DNA from: DASRDU01 sp035652435
GTDB taxonomy: Bacteria > Acidobacteriota > Blastocatellia > RBC074
NCBI GenBank assembly: GCA_035652435.1
Contig: DASRDU010000081.1
Span: forward strand, 47,176-111,175
Direction: 5' to 3'
DNA: 64,000 nt
The position numbers and the translations under genes were made by a program. Positions within the stretch are counted from its first letter, which is position 1. The number at the start of each line of letters is the position of its first letter. The notes under the pieces were generated by a model, which saw only the letters and a program-made list of their open reading frames with translations, searched no databases and was not told where the DNA came from. Shown in pieces: positions 28,696 to 42,084 of this stretch.

Positions 28696-29454
28696 TCAGA
28701 CCGATTGTTTCCCCGAACCCGCCGACACCGCCTCAGGATCGTGTTCGATCCCGAGTTCGGTCAGGACGCGGTGAATGGCGCCGACGACTTCGGGATGAGT
28801 CAGGTCGCGTGGCCGCGGCAAATCAATCGCCAGCTCGTAGCGAATCTGCGCGGGGCGTTCGGTCAGCACGACGACGCGGTCGGCGAGCTGCGCGGCCTCT
28901 TCGATGTCGTGCGTGACCAGCACGACCGTGCGCGGGCGCTCGTCGAGCATCCGCGCCAGCTCCTGCCGCATGCGCAGCCGCGTCAGGTAATCGAGCGATG
29001 AGAACGGCTCATCCATCAGCAGGATGTCCGATTCGCCCGCGAGCGCCCGCGCCAGTTCGACGCGCTGCCGCATGCCGCCCGAAAGCTGGTGCGGGTAATG
29101 ATGCTCGAAACCTTCCAGCCGGATGAGCCGCAGCATTTCCCTGACCTGCCGCCAGCGCTCTTTATCATCCCGAACGTGGCGCAATCCGAGCGCGATGTTT
29201 TCGGTGACGGTCTTCCAGGGGAACAAGCCGTCCTGCTGATAGACCATGCGCACGCGGCCGTCGCGCGCAATGAGGCCGGATGACGGCTGGTCGTAACCCG
29301 ACAGCAGATTGAGCAGCGTGGTTTTGCCGCAGCCCGACGGGCCGACGACGGCGACGAATTCGCCGCGCACAATTTCAAGCGAGATCGCGCGCAGCACCTC
29401 CACCGCCCCGAACGAGCGCGAGACTTTTTCCACTTGTAACGGTTTACTGCTCAT
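28696..29454 (-). CDS. ABC importer ATPase (SsuB/TauB type)
   Basis: The 252-residue protein carries Walker A GPSGCGKTT, the Q-loop region VYQQDGLFPWKTV, signature LSGGMRQRVELARAL, Walker B ILLMDEPFSSLD and the switch His in VTHDIEEA. It energises import through the permease encoded just upstream and the binding protein encoded downstream. The family includes nitrate, sulfonate and pyrimidine-precursor importers. The stop codon lies 29 bases before the tRNASec-like gene, so both are probably on one transcript. Confidence 0.94.
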   Translation of the reverse strand: MSSKPLQVEKVSRSFGAVEVLRAISLEIVRGEFVAVVGPSGCGKTTLLNLLSGYDQPSSGLIARDGRVRMVYQQDGLFPWKTVTENIALGLRHVRDDKERWRQVREMLRLIRLEGFEHHYPHQLSGGMRQRVELARALAGESDILLMDEPFSSLDYLTRLRMRQELARMLDERPRTVVLVTHDIEEAAQLADRVVVLTERPAQIRYELAIDLPRPRDLTHPEVVGAIHRVLTELGIEHDPEAVSAGSGKQSV

Positions 29455-29538
29455 AAACTGGTAGTCGGGAGGCTTCAGGAAGGATGAAGGCGGAGGGATG
29501 AGGGATGAAAGTCTCCCTCTGATTCATCCCTCATCCTT

Positions 29539-30312
29539 CTACCTCTCATACCCCCACCGCACGCTCGGAATCTTTGTCAGTTGCACGATCACGCGGTCGA
29601 GCGCGACGCCGATCACGCCGATCACGATCATCCCGGCGACGAGCAGGTCCATTCTCAACCCGTTGCGCGCGTCCCAGATCGCAAAGCCCAGGCCGTCGCG
29701 CCCGGCAATCATTTCAGCCGCGACCACGACGAGCCACGACAAGCCGGCGGTCACGCGCAGGGTCGTGATCACCTGCGGCATGATGGCGGGCAGCGTCACC
29801 TGCGTCAGCTTTTCGACCCCGCGCAACCCGTAATCCTGCGCCACGCGGAAGTAGACCGACGGAATGCCCGCGACTGCCGCCATCGTCGCCAGCACCACCG
29901 GAAAAAACGCGGCCATAAAAATCAGAAAGATCGCCGGCGGGTCGCCGATGCCGAACCACAAAATCGCGAACGGAATCCAGGCGAGGGGTGAGAGGTTGCG
30001 AAAGAAGTTGATGACCGGCAACAGAGACCTCCGCGCCAGCTCGCGCTGCCCGAGCCACAAGCCCACGGGAATGCCCGTCGCCACGGCCAGCGCAAACCCG
30101 GCGGTCACGCGGAAGAGCGACGCGATCAGGTCATTGAATAATCGCCCGCTGCGCAGCTCTTCGATAAAACCGCGCGCGACGGCGGGCGGCGCGGGGAAGA
30201 CCGACTCGGGGAAGACGCGCAGGAGCGAAAGGGCAGACCAGACGGCGACGAGGGCGATGACAACTGCGAGCGGGAGGAGTTGTGTTTTTACGATTGACTG
30301 CTTTTCTGTCAT
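29539..30312 (-). CDS. ABC importer permease (SsuC/TauC type)
   Basis: Starting at the Met at 30312 (MTEKQSIVKTQL) the product has 257 residues and about six membrane helices. The coupling-helix EAA motif is present near 160-180 (VAQDYGLRGVEKLTQVTLP). An upstream Met would add 50 residues translated from a palindromic repeat and is rejected. It forms the transport channel with the ATPase and receives ligand from the TGA-containing binding protein. Confidence 0.92.
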   Translation of the reverse strand: MTEKQSIVKTQLLPLAVVIALVAVWSALSLLRVFPESVFPAPPAVARGFIEELRSGRLFNDLIASLFRVTAGFALAVATGIPVGLWLGQRELARRSLLPVINFFRNLSPLAWIPFAILWFGIGDPPAIFLIFMAAFFPVVLATMAAVAGIPSVYFRVAQDYGLRGVEKLTQVTLPAIMPQVITTLRVTAGLSWLVVVAAEMIAGRDGLGFAIWDARNGLRMDLLVAGMIVIGVIGVALDRVIVQLTKIPSVRWGYER

Positions 30313-30322
30313 TACGATTCGG

Positions 30323-30394
30323 GTGTCCGCAAGCCCGAGCGGTGAAGGGGGGCTTAAACAGCGGCCCTCCTTCACCGCTCGGGCTTGCGGACAC
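30323..30394. repeat. Large palindromic repeat between RnfD-like and permease genes
   Basis: Two exact 26-base arms (30323-30348 and 30369-30394; inner words AAGCCCGAGCGGTGAAGG) enclose 20 bases, and the stem can grow to about 30 pairs with one G-U. It fills nearly the whole 95-base gap. It looks like a mobile palindromic element of REP or MITE type and would form a strong mRNA hairpin inside the operon. Confidence 0.75.
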
Positions 30395-30407
30395 ATTCGC
30401 AATTCTC

Positions 30408-31295
<888 letters not shown>

Positions 31296-31389
31296 ACTGA
31301 TTCCTTGAAAATGTCCGGCAAACTTTCCAGTGTGATAAATGCGTCACTGAAGGCAACTGGGAAAATGGGCGCAGGCCGGAATCCCTGCA

Positions 31390-33183
<1,794 letters not shown>

Positions 33184-33207
33184 AGCTTATGAAAATATCA
33201 AACCGGA

Positions 33208-33561
33208 TCAGGCGGTTCTTTCCCCGCAGGCCGGGCAGAATTTCGCCGCGCGTCGCAGCGGCCGGCCACAGTTGATGCAAAACTTCCGGGCCAACTCGAT
33301 GGATACTTTCCAGCCCGACGGGAAGGTGATGAACAGCGGGGCGCCGGCAGCAGTGCTGAGACTGGCGGTCGTTCCGTCCTCGAATTCATACCTTGTCGCT
33401 CCGGTGATGTTGATCAGACGGCCCCCGTCGAAGAGTTTGACGGTGCCGGTCGGATCAGCCGGATCGTTTCTCAGCCCCGGCAGATTATCAATCAGATTCA
33501 GGATATAACTGAGATCGGTGCCGAGTTCCCTGTACCCCATCGTTCCACCTGATGTGTTCAC
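33208..33561 (-). CDS. Small protein with C-terminal double CxxC zinc ribbon
   Basis: The 117-residue product starts at GTG 33561, overlapping the TGA of the preceding gene by GTGA; a Met seven codons later (33540) is an alternative. The N-terminal 85 residues hold a beta-rich segment with a membrane-independent look (VKLFDGGRLINITGATRY). The end has two zinc knuckles, FCINCGRP and FCPACGER, of the zinc-ribbon type often found in bacterial regulators and envelope proteins. No family is recognised for the first part. The overlap shows translational coupling to the large FG-GAP gene. Confidence 0.75.
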   Translation of the reverse strand: MNTSGGTMGYRELGTDLSYILNLIDNLPGLRNDPADPTGTVKLFDGGRLINITGATRYEFEDGTTASLSTAAGAPLFITFPSGWKVSIELARKFCINCGRPLRRAAKFCPACGERTA

Positions 33562-36500
33562 TCCCTCCTGAGCGCATAAAGAAACCGGTCGGGCGTGACG
33601 TAACGTGTGTGATAGTTCTGCCAGTCCTGCGGGTGACGCCGGTAAGCCGGGTCATCCTCAAGCCTGCGAGGTGGAACATTGTAATCCTTCAGCCCGTGAT
33701 CAGGTAAAGGCAGCACCGTTTTTGAAAACGTCGAATTCAGGTCGCCGTCCTTGATCCACCCGTCGCCGATCATGACGAAATCGCGCACCCATCCGGCGGG
33801 CGGCGCGGGCGGCGCGGCGAATTTGAAGCGCATCTCGTCGCCCGCATTCACGATCACGATGCGGTCATCAACCTTTTCAAGCAGCTCGCGAATGTCGCCG
33901 TGCCGCGTGTAATAGCCGATCAGGTCGCGCCACTTCTGAGCCGTGCCAGCAATCTGGTTGTAATCGGGCCATTCGAGCGAAGAGCCCGGGTCCTGCTTCA
34001 TCACCGAGAAACCGCGGTAGCGCAATTCAGCCTCAGACGCATTCAGCCGCTGCGTTTTCAGCTCCGTCGCGGGCAGCCCCGCCGCCCACGCGAGCTTGTC
34101 CCAGTAAATTTCCATATTCGTCCGCAGCCGCAACCGCCGCGGCGCATCCGGGCGGAAGATGCCGGCGAGGTCAAGCACGAGCGTCTTGCCCTTGCCCGCG
34201 GGGAAGCCAAGGTTCGATTTCGCCGTCGCCCATTTGCCTGACGAATCGGGAACCTCGATGCTCAGGCCCCGCGGCGGTGGGCTGTTCTGACTGAGCGCGA
34301 TGTTGATCGAGCCATCCGTCGGGTGCAGCCAGCCGTCGGCGATCAGCCAGAGCGGCCCCGAGCGCGGCGCGTCTTCGCCGAGTTCAAGCTCGACATAATG
34401 GTCGCGCGTCACGCCCTGATACTGGCCCTTGCCGAAAGTATCCAGAAAACGCTGATCGAGTTTGTTGATGATCTCAGTCGCGTCCTGCCCGCGGTCATCC
34501 GTCGCTTTGGCAAAGGGGCGCGGCGGCGCGGTCGCGTAGATTTTGAGCGGCGGCGGCGGCACGGCGAATCGTTCGTCGGTAAAAATCTCCGTGCCTGCCG
34601 GGTGATCCACGACCACGAGCGAGTAATGGTCAATGTAATAAGTCTCCCACAACTCCGCCGTGATCCGCAGGTCATAAAACCCGTCGCGCAGCGCGAGCCT
34701 GTCGCCCGGGATTTTGAACCACTCTTCAGTCTGGTAAATGCCCGCGACGACCTGCGCGTTGATGTGCAGCCCCAGCGCCGGAGACCACGGCGCGCAATCC
34801 TTGACGAAGCTCATCTGCCTGCCGTCCCACGCGAAGAGAGACGGGCACGAACCCTTCAACCGCTGTTCGGCCAGGATTGACTGATCCGCTTTCAATTCAA
34901 ACTCGGCCTGCACCGAACCGTTCGGCCAGACGATGCGCGCGACATCGGTCTGCGTCTGTTCGCCGAGGCCGAAATGAACGAGCGGGGAAGTGATCACCTG
35001 CTTCTGCGTGAGCAGCCCCGACCTGATTTCGATCTCGCCGCCGATGCCGAAAGAGTTGATGCGCTGATCGCCGGTGGCTTTGGCGGCGCGGGGGCGGATG
35101 GTCTGGTAATGGTAGTTCTTCATGCCGTGATTGATCAGCTGAACCGGTTTGATGAAAGCTTTGTCAACCTCACGTGCATTGCGCGGGAGGCCGATTAAAT
35201 CAGGCTTTCCATCGCCATTCATATCCGCAAAGACTGGAGAGATGATGCCCGGCATGGTGGCTGGTCGCGAGAATCCCTTTTGCGCGCCCCCCAGAAACAA
35301 CTGATCATCACCGACCAGCAGATCAAAGCTGCCGTTGTTGTCAAAATCCGCAACAATCAGGCCTGACGAATTAACCACCTTACTGGTTATATCTGCCTTG
35401 ACCAGTTCGGCAATTTCCCAATCGCTGCCGCTATTCCTGTCCGAGATGCGAATAACAGTGCCGTCGTCCCTGAGCGCAATGAAATCAACCAGACCGTCAC
35501 TGTTGATATCACCTGAATTGATGGCCAGAAATCCCGCGCTCAGATTCTGTGGCAGCGGGCGCGCCCGATACTGTCCCAGTCTCTCATTGGTGAAGATAAC
35601 GAGCCTGCCTTCTTTATCTATCATCGCAACGTCGGGATCACCGTCGCCATCAATGTCAGCACTGGCGAAAGATGCCAGCTCGTTCACACCTTTGAATGGT
35701 CTGATCTCTGCAAAAGTGCCGTCGCCATTATTCCTGAGTACGAGCGGTTCGCCGCCGCTCGCGCTCAGAAGCACGTCCAGATCGCCGTCCAGATCAATAT
35801 CAATTGCCCAGGCTCCGGGATATGAGGCATTAACCAGACTGTCCGGCAGTTTTGCGTGTGAGGTTACATCAGTGAAGGTGGCCGGGTTTTCCTGCTGGTA
35901 GATTCGCAGCCCGCCCGGGCCTGCCAGGACGAGGTCGGTTTTGAAGTCAGAGTTGAGGTCCACTCCCAGAACGCCGTTTCTGCCCATCGGAGCCACGGGC
36001 GGGGTCAGTTTTTTGTCTCCGGGGAATGGTATTTTCGCGCCGCCGGCAATTTGAATGTTTTTCCCATCCGCCCATAACACCGCCGACTTACCTTCGCCAT
36101 CAAGCGGGATAGCGCCGATCCAATAAAACATCCCTTCGGGTACGCCGGTAATCGGCTGCGCTTCAAAAGTCATCGCCAGATCCGGCGGTGCGGGCTCGGA
36201 ACCCGGAGAAGGCAGCTTCAGAAATTTCACGAACGGCTCGCCTACGAACTCAGCCGGGGTCTTCACCGCATTCAGGCTCTGGCGGTATTCGGGCACGCGC
36301 GCCAGCACGTTTTTCAGGAATGCCGACTGCGGCGCGGCGGCGTGCGGGTTTGCGCCGGTCGCCGCCTGTTGTAATGCCGTCATCTGCTGCTTCGCTTCGT
36401 CGGGCCACGACGATGATTTCTCGGCGAGCCTGGCGACCATTTTCTTCAGCGTCTCGCCATCGCCGCGTTTGGCCGCGAGGCGCGTGACATCGAGCAGCAC

Positions 36501-37115
36501 GGCCAGATTATCGGGCTGCGTTTCGAGAATCTTTTTGAGCAGCTTCTGCGCCTCGGCATCGCTCGTCTCCGCGCTCTGACGTTCGGTTTCCTGCGCGAGC
36601 GCGTACAAGGCTCTCAGGTTCTTTCCATCAAGCTCGACGGCTTTTTTCAGGTGGGCGATGGCTTCGGGCAGCCTGCCTCGTCTGCTCTCGATCAGGCCGA
36701 GCAGGGCTTCGATCCGGCTGTTATCGGGGGCGAGCGAGCGCGCCTTCTCGACCTTTTCGTAAGCCGTATCGAACTCCTGCTGGCGCACGGCGAGCAGTCC
36801 GAGATCGGCCCAGGCAGCAGGCTCGCCCGGCGCAATCTGTGTGGCATGGGTCAGCCTCTCTTTCGCGCGCACGTCTTCGCTGGTCTGCAATCCGGCCAGG
36901 CCGACGTAAAAGGCTGTGACCAAGTCGCGATATTCTTTGGAATCAGGTCTGGGCAAACCTGCTTTGCCATTGCAGGCCGTGAAGGTGAGCAGAAGCGCAG
37001 CAAGCAACGTCGCGTAAGCCGCCAGCCCGTTGATGTTTTCGCCAAAGGCCTTTGGCGAAAACATCAACGGGCTGGCAACCTGCTGTACAGCTTGCGGGGC
37101 AGACGAATGAATCAT
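33558..37115 (-). CDS. Large TPR plus FG-GAP/ASPIC-UnbV lipoprotein
   Basis: The 1185-residue product begins at ATG 37115, overlapping the TGA of the AhpD-like gene (ATGA). After an odd 30-residue lead, partly translated from a 56-bp palindrome, comes a lipoprotein signal (LLAALLLTFTAC). Residues about 60-200 hold TPR repeats (PAAWADLGLLAVRQQEFDTAY, GRLPEAIAHLKKAVELDG). FG-GAP repeats follow at about 320-680 (DIDLDGDLDVLL, DIDGDGDPDVAM, DMNGDGKPDLIG), then an ASPIC/UnbV-like part, then a C-terminal beta-rich region of about 400 residues with no family I know. It is the largest protein of the run and perhaps its scaffold. Confidence 0.88.
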   Translation of the reverse strand: MIHSSAPQAVQQVASPLMFSPKAFGENINGLAAYATLLAALLLTFTACNGKAGLPRPDSKEYRDLVTAFYVGLAGLQTSEDVRAKERLTHATQIAPGEPAAWADLGLLAVRQQEFDTAYEKVEKARSLAPDNSRIEALLGLIESRRGRLPEAIAHLKKAVELDGKNLRALYALAQETERQSAETSDAEAQKLLKKILETQPDNLAVLLDVTRLAAKRGDGETLKKMVARLAEKSSSWPDEAKQQMTALQQAATGANPHAAAPQSAFLKNVLARVPEYRQSLNAVKTPAEFVGEPFVKFLKLPSPGSEPAPPDLAMTFEAQPITGVPEGMFYWIGAIPLDGEGKSAVLWADGKNIQIAGGAKIPFPGDKKLTPPVAPMGRNGVLGVDLNSDFKTDLVLAGPGGLRIYQQENPATFTDVTSHAKLPDSLVNASYPGAWAIDIDLDGDLDVLLSASGGEPLVLRNNGDGTFAEIRPFKGVNELASFASADIDGDGDPDVAMIDKEGRLVIFTNERLGQYRARPLPQNLSAGFLAINSGDINSDGLVDFIALRDDGTVIRISDRNSGSDWEIAELVKADITSKVVNSSGLIVADFDNNGSFDLLVGDDQLFLGGAQKGFSRPATMPGIISPVFADMNGDGKPDLIGLPRNAREVDKAFIKPVQLINHGMKNYHYQTIRPRAAKATGDQRINSFGIGGEIEIRSGLLTQKQVITSPLVHFGLGEQTQTDVARIVWPNGSVQAEFELKADQSILAEQRLKGSCPSLFAWDGRQMSFVKDCAPWSPALGLHINAQVVAGIYQTEEWFKIPGDRLALRDGFYDLRITAELWETYYIDHYSLVVVDHPAGTEIFTDERFAVPPPPLKIYATAPPRPFAKATDDRGQDATEIINKLDQRFLDTFGKGQYQGVTRDHYVELELGEDAPRSGPLWLIADGWLHPTDGSINIALSQNSPPPRGLSIEVPDSSGKWATAKSNLGFPAGKGKTLVLDLAGIFRPDAPRRLRLRTNMEIYWDKLAWAAGLPATELKTQRLNASEAELRYRGFSVMKQDPGSSLEWPDYNQIAGTAQKWRDLIGYYTRHGDIRELLEKVDDRIVIVNAGDEMRFKFAAPPAPPAGWVRDFVMIGDGWIKDGDLNSTFSKTVLPLPDHGLKDYNVPPRRLEDDPAYRRHPQDWQNYHTRYVTPDRFLYALRRE
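37021..37076. repeat. Perfect 56-bp palindrome inside a coding region
   Basis: Bases 37021-37048 and 37049-37076 are exact reverse complements with no loop (half-site words GATGTTTTCGCCAAAGG). It is translated in frame as SPKAFGENINGLA within the N-terminal lead of the large FG-GAP lipoprotein, before the hydrophobic signal. It looks like an inserted mobile palindrome tolerated because it keeps the frame. Confidence 0.8.
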
Positions 37116-37696
37116 GCCGGCGGATACCAGTCTTCCTTCTTCCCGCGCCCGACGCCCAACGCATCGGCGACGCGGTTGATGTAGTTGAACCAGGATGCAA
37201 TCAGAGTGATTTGCAGGATTGCGCGGTCGTCGAAACCGACCGCGCGCAATTTATCATGATCATGTGGCGTCAGGCGAGTCGCGTCCCTGGTCAGCTGCAC
37301 CACGTAATCGAGCATCGCGCGATCCTGTTCGCTGACGGGCGCCGCGGTGTAATCCTCGCGCAACGCCGCGACCAGCTTTTCATCGAGTGTGACCTGACGC
37401 AGAAACTCTGCGTGCGATTCCACTCAGTAAAAGCAGCGGTTCGTGACCGACACCATCGTCGCAATCATCTCGTGCTGGTCGCGGCGCAGCGGCAGTTCGG
37501 GCGAGAGCAGCGCGCCGTAACCCGCGAAGATGTGATAGAGCGCGTCGGGGATGAGCGAGTGCGAGGCGACGACGCTGTCGCCGTTCGGCGCGGACGGGCT
37601 GGCGTATTCAGGCGGGTAGAGGGCGCGCTGCATCTCCATCGCCTGCCGCAGCTTCTCATCCGCTTCAGTCGGCGGGATGGTTCTGATCCACGTCAT
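37112..37696 (-). CDS. AhpD-like peroxidase-related protein with CxxU motif (putative selenoprotein)
   Basis: The frame from ATG 37696 (AGGAGG eight bases upstream) runs to TGA at 37112 with one internal TGA at 37424-37426. Read through, it is 194 residues of the carboxymuconolactone decarboxylase/AhpD fold: the first half ends SVTNRCFY, then U91, then VESHAEFLRQVT. The family motif here is CxxC followed by ESHAE, so the TGA replaces the second active-site Cys (C88-F-Y-U91). The second half is well kept (AMLDYVVQLTRDATRLTPHD, DRAILQITLIASWFNYINR). AhpD-like proteins are an established bacterial selenoprotein group. A clean hairpin lies at the right distance. The gene overlaps the APC permease gene by 32 bases and the FG-GAP gene by 4. 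Confidence 0.85.
37397..37413 (-). promoter_or_regulatory. SECIS-like hairpin of the AhpD-like gene
   Basis: Ten bases after the TGA, ACGCAGA and UCUGCGU form a perfect seven-pair stem with loop GUU. The loop starts 18 bases after the TGA and has G first, as bacterial SECIS elements require. Confidence 0.65.
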
Positions 37697-39029
37697 TGAA
37701 CTGTCCTCCTTTTTCTTTCCGGTGATAAATCAGGCGATAGATCGGCGCCCCGAGTGCGACGACTCCGACTCCGAGCATCGCCTGTCGGGGGTTATTACCA
37801 GCCAGCAGCACGAGCAGCAGGGCGGTCAGCGACAGAAAAATGAGCGGCGTCACCGGGTACCCCGGCGACCGGTAAGAATCCTCCGCCGTCTGCCGTCGCC
37901 GCAGCACGAATACCGCGGCGACGGTGAGGGCGATGAAGATCACTGTCACGAAGACGAAATACCCGATGATCTGCCCGAACGTCCCCAACACTACAAGAAG
38001 CGTCGCCAGCACCGCCTGCAAGACAATCGCCCTGGCCGGCGTACCGAAGCGTGGGTGCAGTGCGGCCACCGCGCTCAGGAAAATCCCGTCGCGCGCCATC
38101 GCGTAATAGACCCGCGGCGCGGCCATCATGATCGCCGCGAGACTGCCCAGCACCGAAACGATTACCACGGCCGAAAACAGCTGCGCGCCGGCGCGCCCGA
38201 AGAGGGCCTCACCGGCTTGGGCCGCAAACGTTTCGCCGGAGGTGACCTGGCTCGGCGGCACCAGATAAAAGAACACGGCGCTCGTCAGAATGTAAATCAG
38301 TGTCACTGCGCACACACCGAACAGGAGCGCGCGCGGCACCGTCCGCACCGGGTCGCGCACTTCGCCCGCGAGCTTGCCGAGATCCCACCACCCGCCGAAT
38401 GAGAAGAAGGCCGCCACCATCGCGCCCGCGAGTGCAGGCGCGAGAGGTGCCGATCCGGGCCGCTGGGCGACGAACGGGACGAAGTTCAACCAGTCCCCGA
38501 GGCCGCCAGTAAATCCCCAGATCACGATCAGGGCGATCAATCCGAGCTTCAGCACCGTCAGCCAGCGCATCAGCCACGCGCCGAGCCTGACGCCGCGAAT
38601 GTTGACGAAAGCCAGCAGCCAGATCGTGCTAACCGCCACCACTTTGCCGCCCGTCGGCGCGAGTCCGCTCACATAACCAATATAGCTCGCGAGCCCCGTG
38701 GCGAGCGCCGCGGTCAGCCCCGGGTCCATCACGAGCAGGCATTTCCAGCCGTACAGAAAAGCGACCTGCGGCCCGTAAGCTTCACGCAGATAAACGTAAC
38801 CGCCGCCCGCCGCCGGGAATCGCGCCGCAAGTTCGCCGTAACAGAGCGCTCCACTCGCCGCCATCACCCCCATCACCAGCCAGACCAGCAGCAGCCAGAA
38901 CGGAGAGCCGAGCGATTTTGCCATCGCCGCCGGGGTCAGAAAAATGCCGACGGCGATGACCTCACCGACCACCATCGCAATGGCTGAACCGGGCCCGAGT
39001 TGTCGGTGAAGTTGGGATGACACTGTCAA
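37665..39029 (-). CDS. APC-family amino acid permease
   Basis: The 454-residue product has about twelve membrane helices and the APC start (GPGSAIAMVVGEVIAVGIFL) with the substrate-binding unwound helix and the second conserved helix AAGGGYVYLREAYG. It resembles LAT-type or YfnA-like amino acid transporters. The start codon is TTG at 39029 or GTG at 39023; neither has a clear ribosome site. Its end overlaps the AhpD-like gene by 32 bases, so it belongs to the same transcript. The amino acid carried is unknown; a sulfur or selenium amino acid would fit the neighbours but is only a guess. Confidence 0.88.
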   Translation of the reverse strand: MTVSSQLHRQLGPGSAIAMVVGEVIAVGIFLTPAAMAKSLGSPFWLLLVWLVMGVMAASGALCYGELAARFPAAGGGYVYLREAYGPQVAFLYGWKCLLVMDPGLTAALATGLASYIGYVSGLAPTGGKVVAVSTIWLLAFVNIRGVRLGAWLMRWLTVLKLGLIALIVIWGFTGGLGDWLNFVPFVAQRPGSAPLAPALAGAMVAAFFSFGGWWDLGKLAGEVRDPVRTVPRALLFGVCAVTLIYILTSAVFFYLVPPSQVTSGETFAAQAGEALFGRAGAQLFSAVVIVSVLGSLAAIMMAAPRVYYAMARDGIFLSAVAALHPRFGTPARAIVLQAVLATLLVVLGTFGQIIGYFVFVTVIFIALTVAAVFVLRRRQTAEDSYRSPGYPVTPLIFLSLTALLLVLLAGNNPRQAMLGVGVVALGAPIYRLIYHRKEKGGQFNDVDQNHPAD

Positions 39030-39091
39030 ATGTCAGCAGACAAGCCAGGAGCCGGGCATTCACTCACGCTCACGTTACGACTCATCGCGCA

Positions 39092-42040
<2,949 letters not shown>

Positions 42041-42084
42041 TGAACGTTTCCTGAGCCTTTAAGGATTCGTACCGTGTCGCCGGG

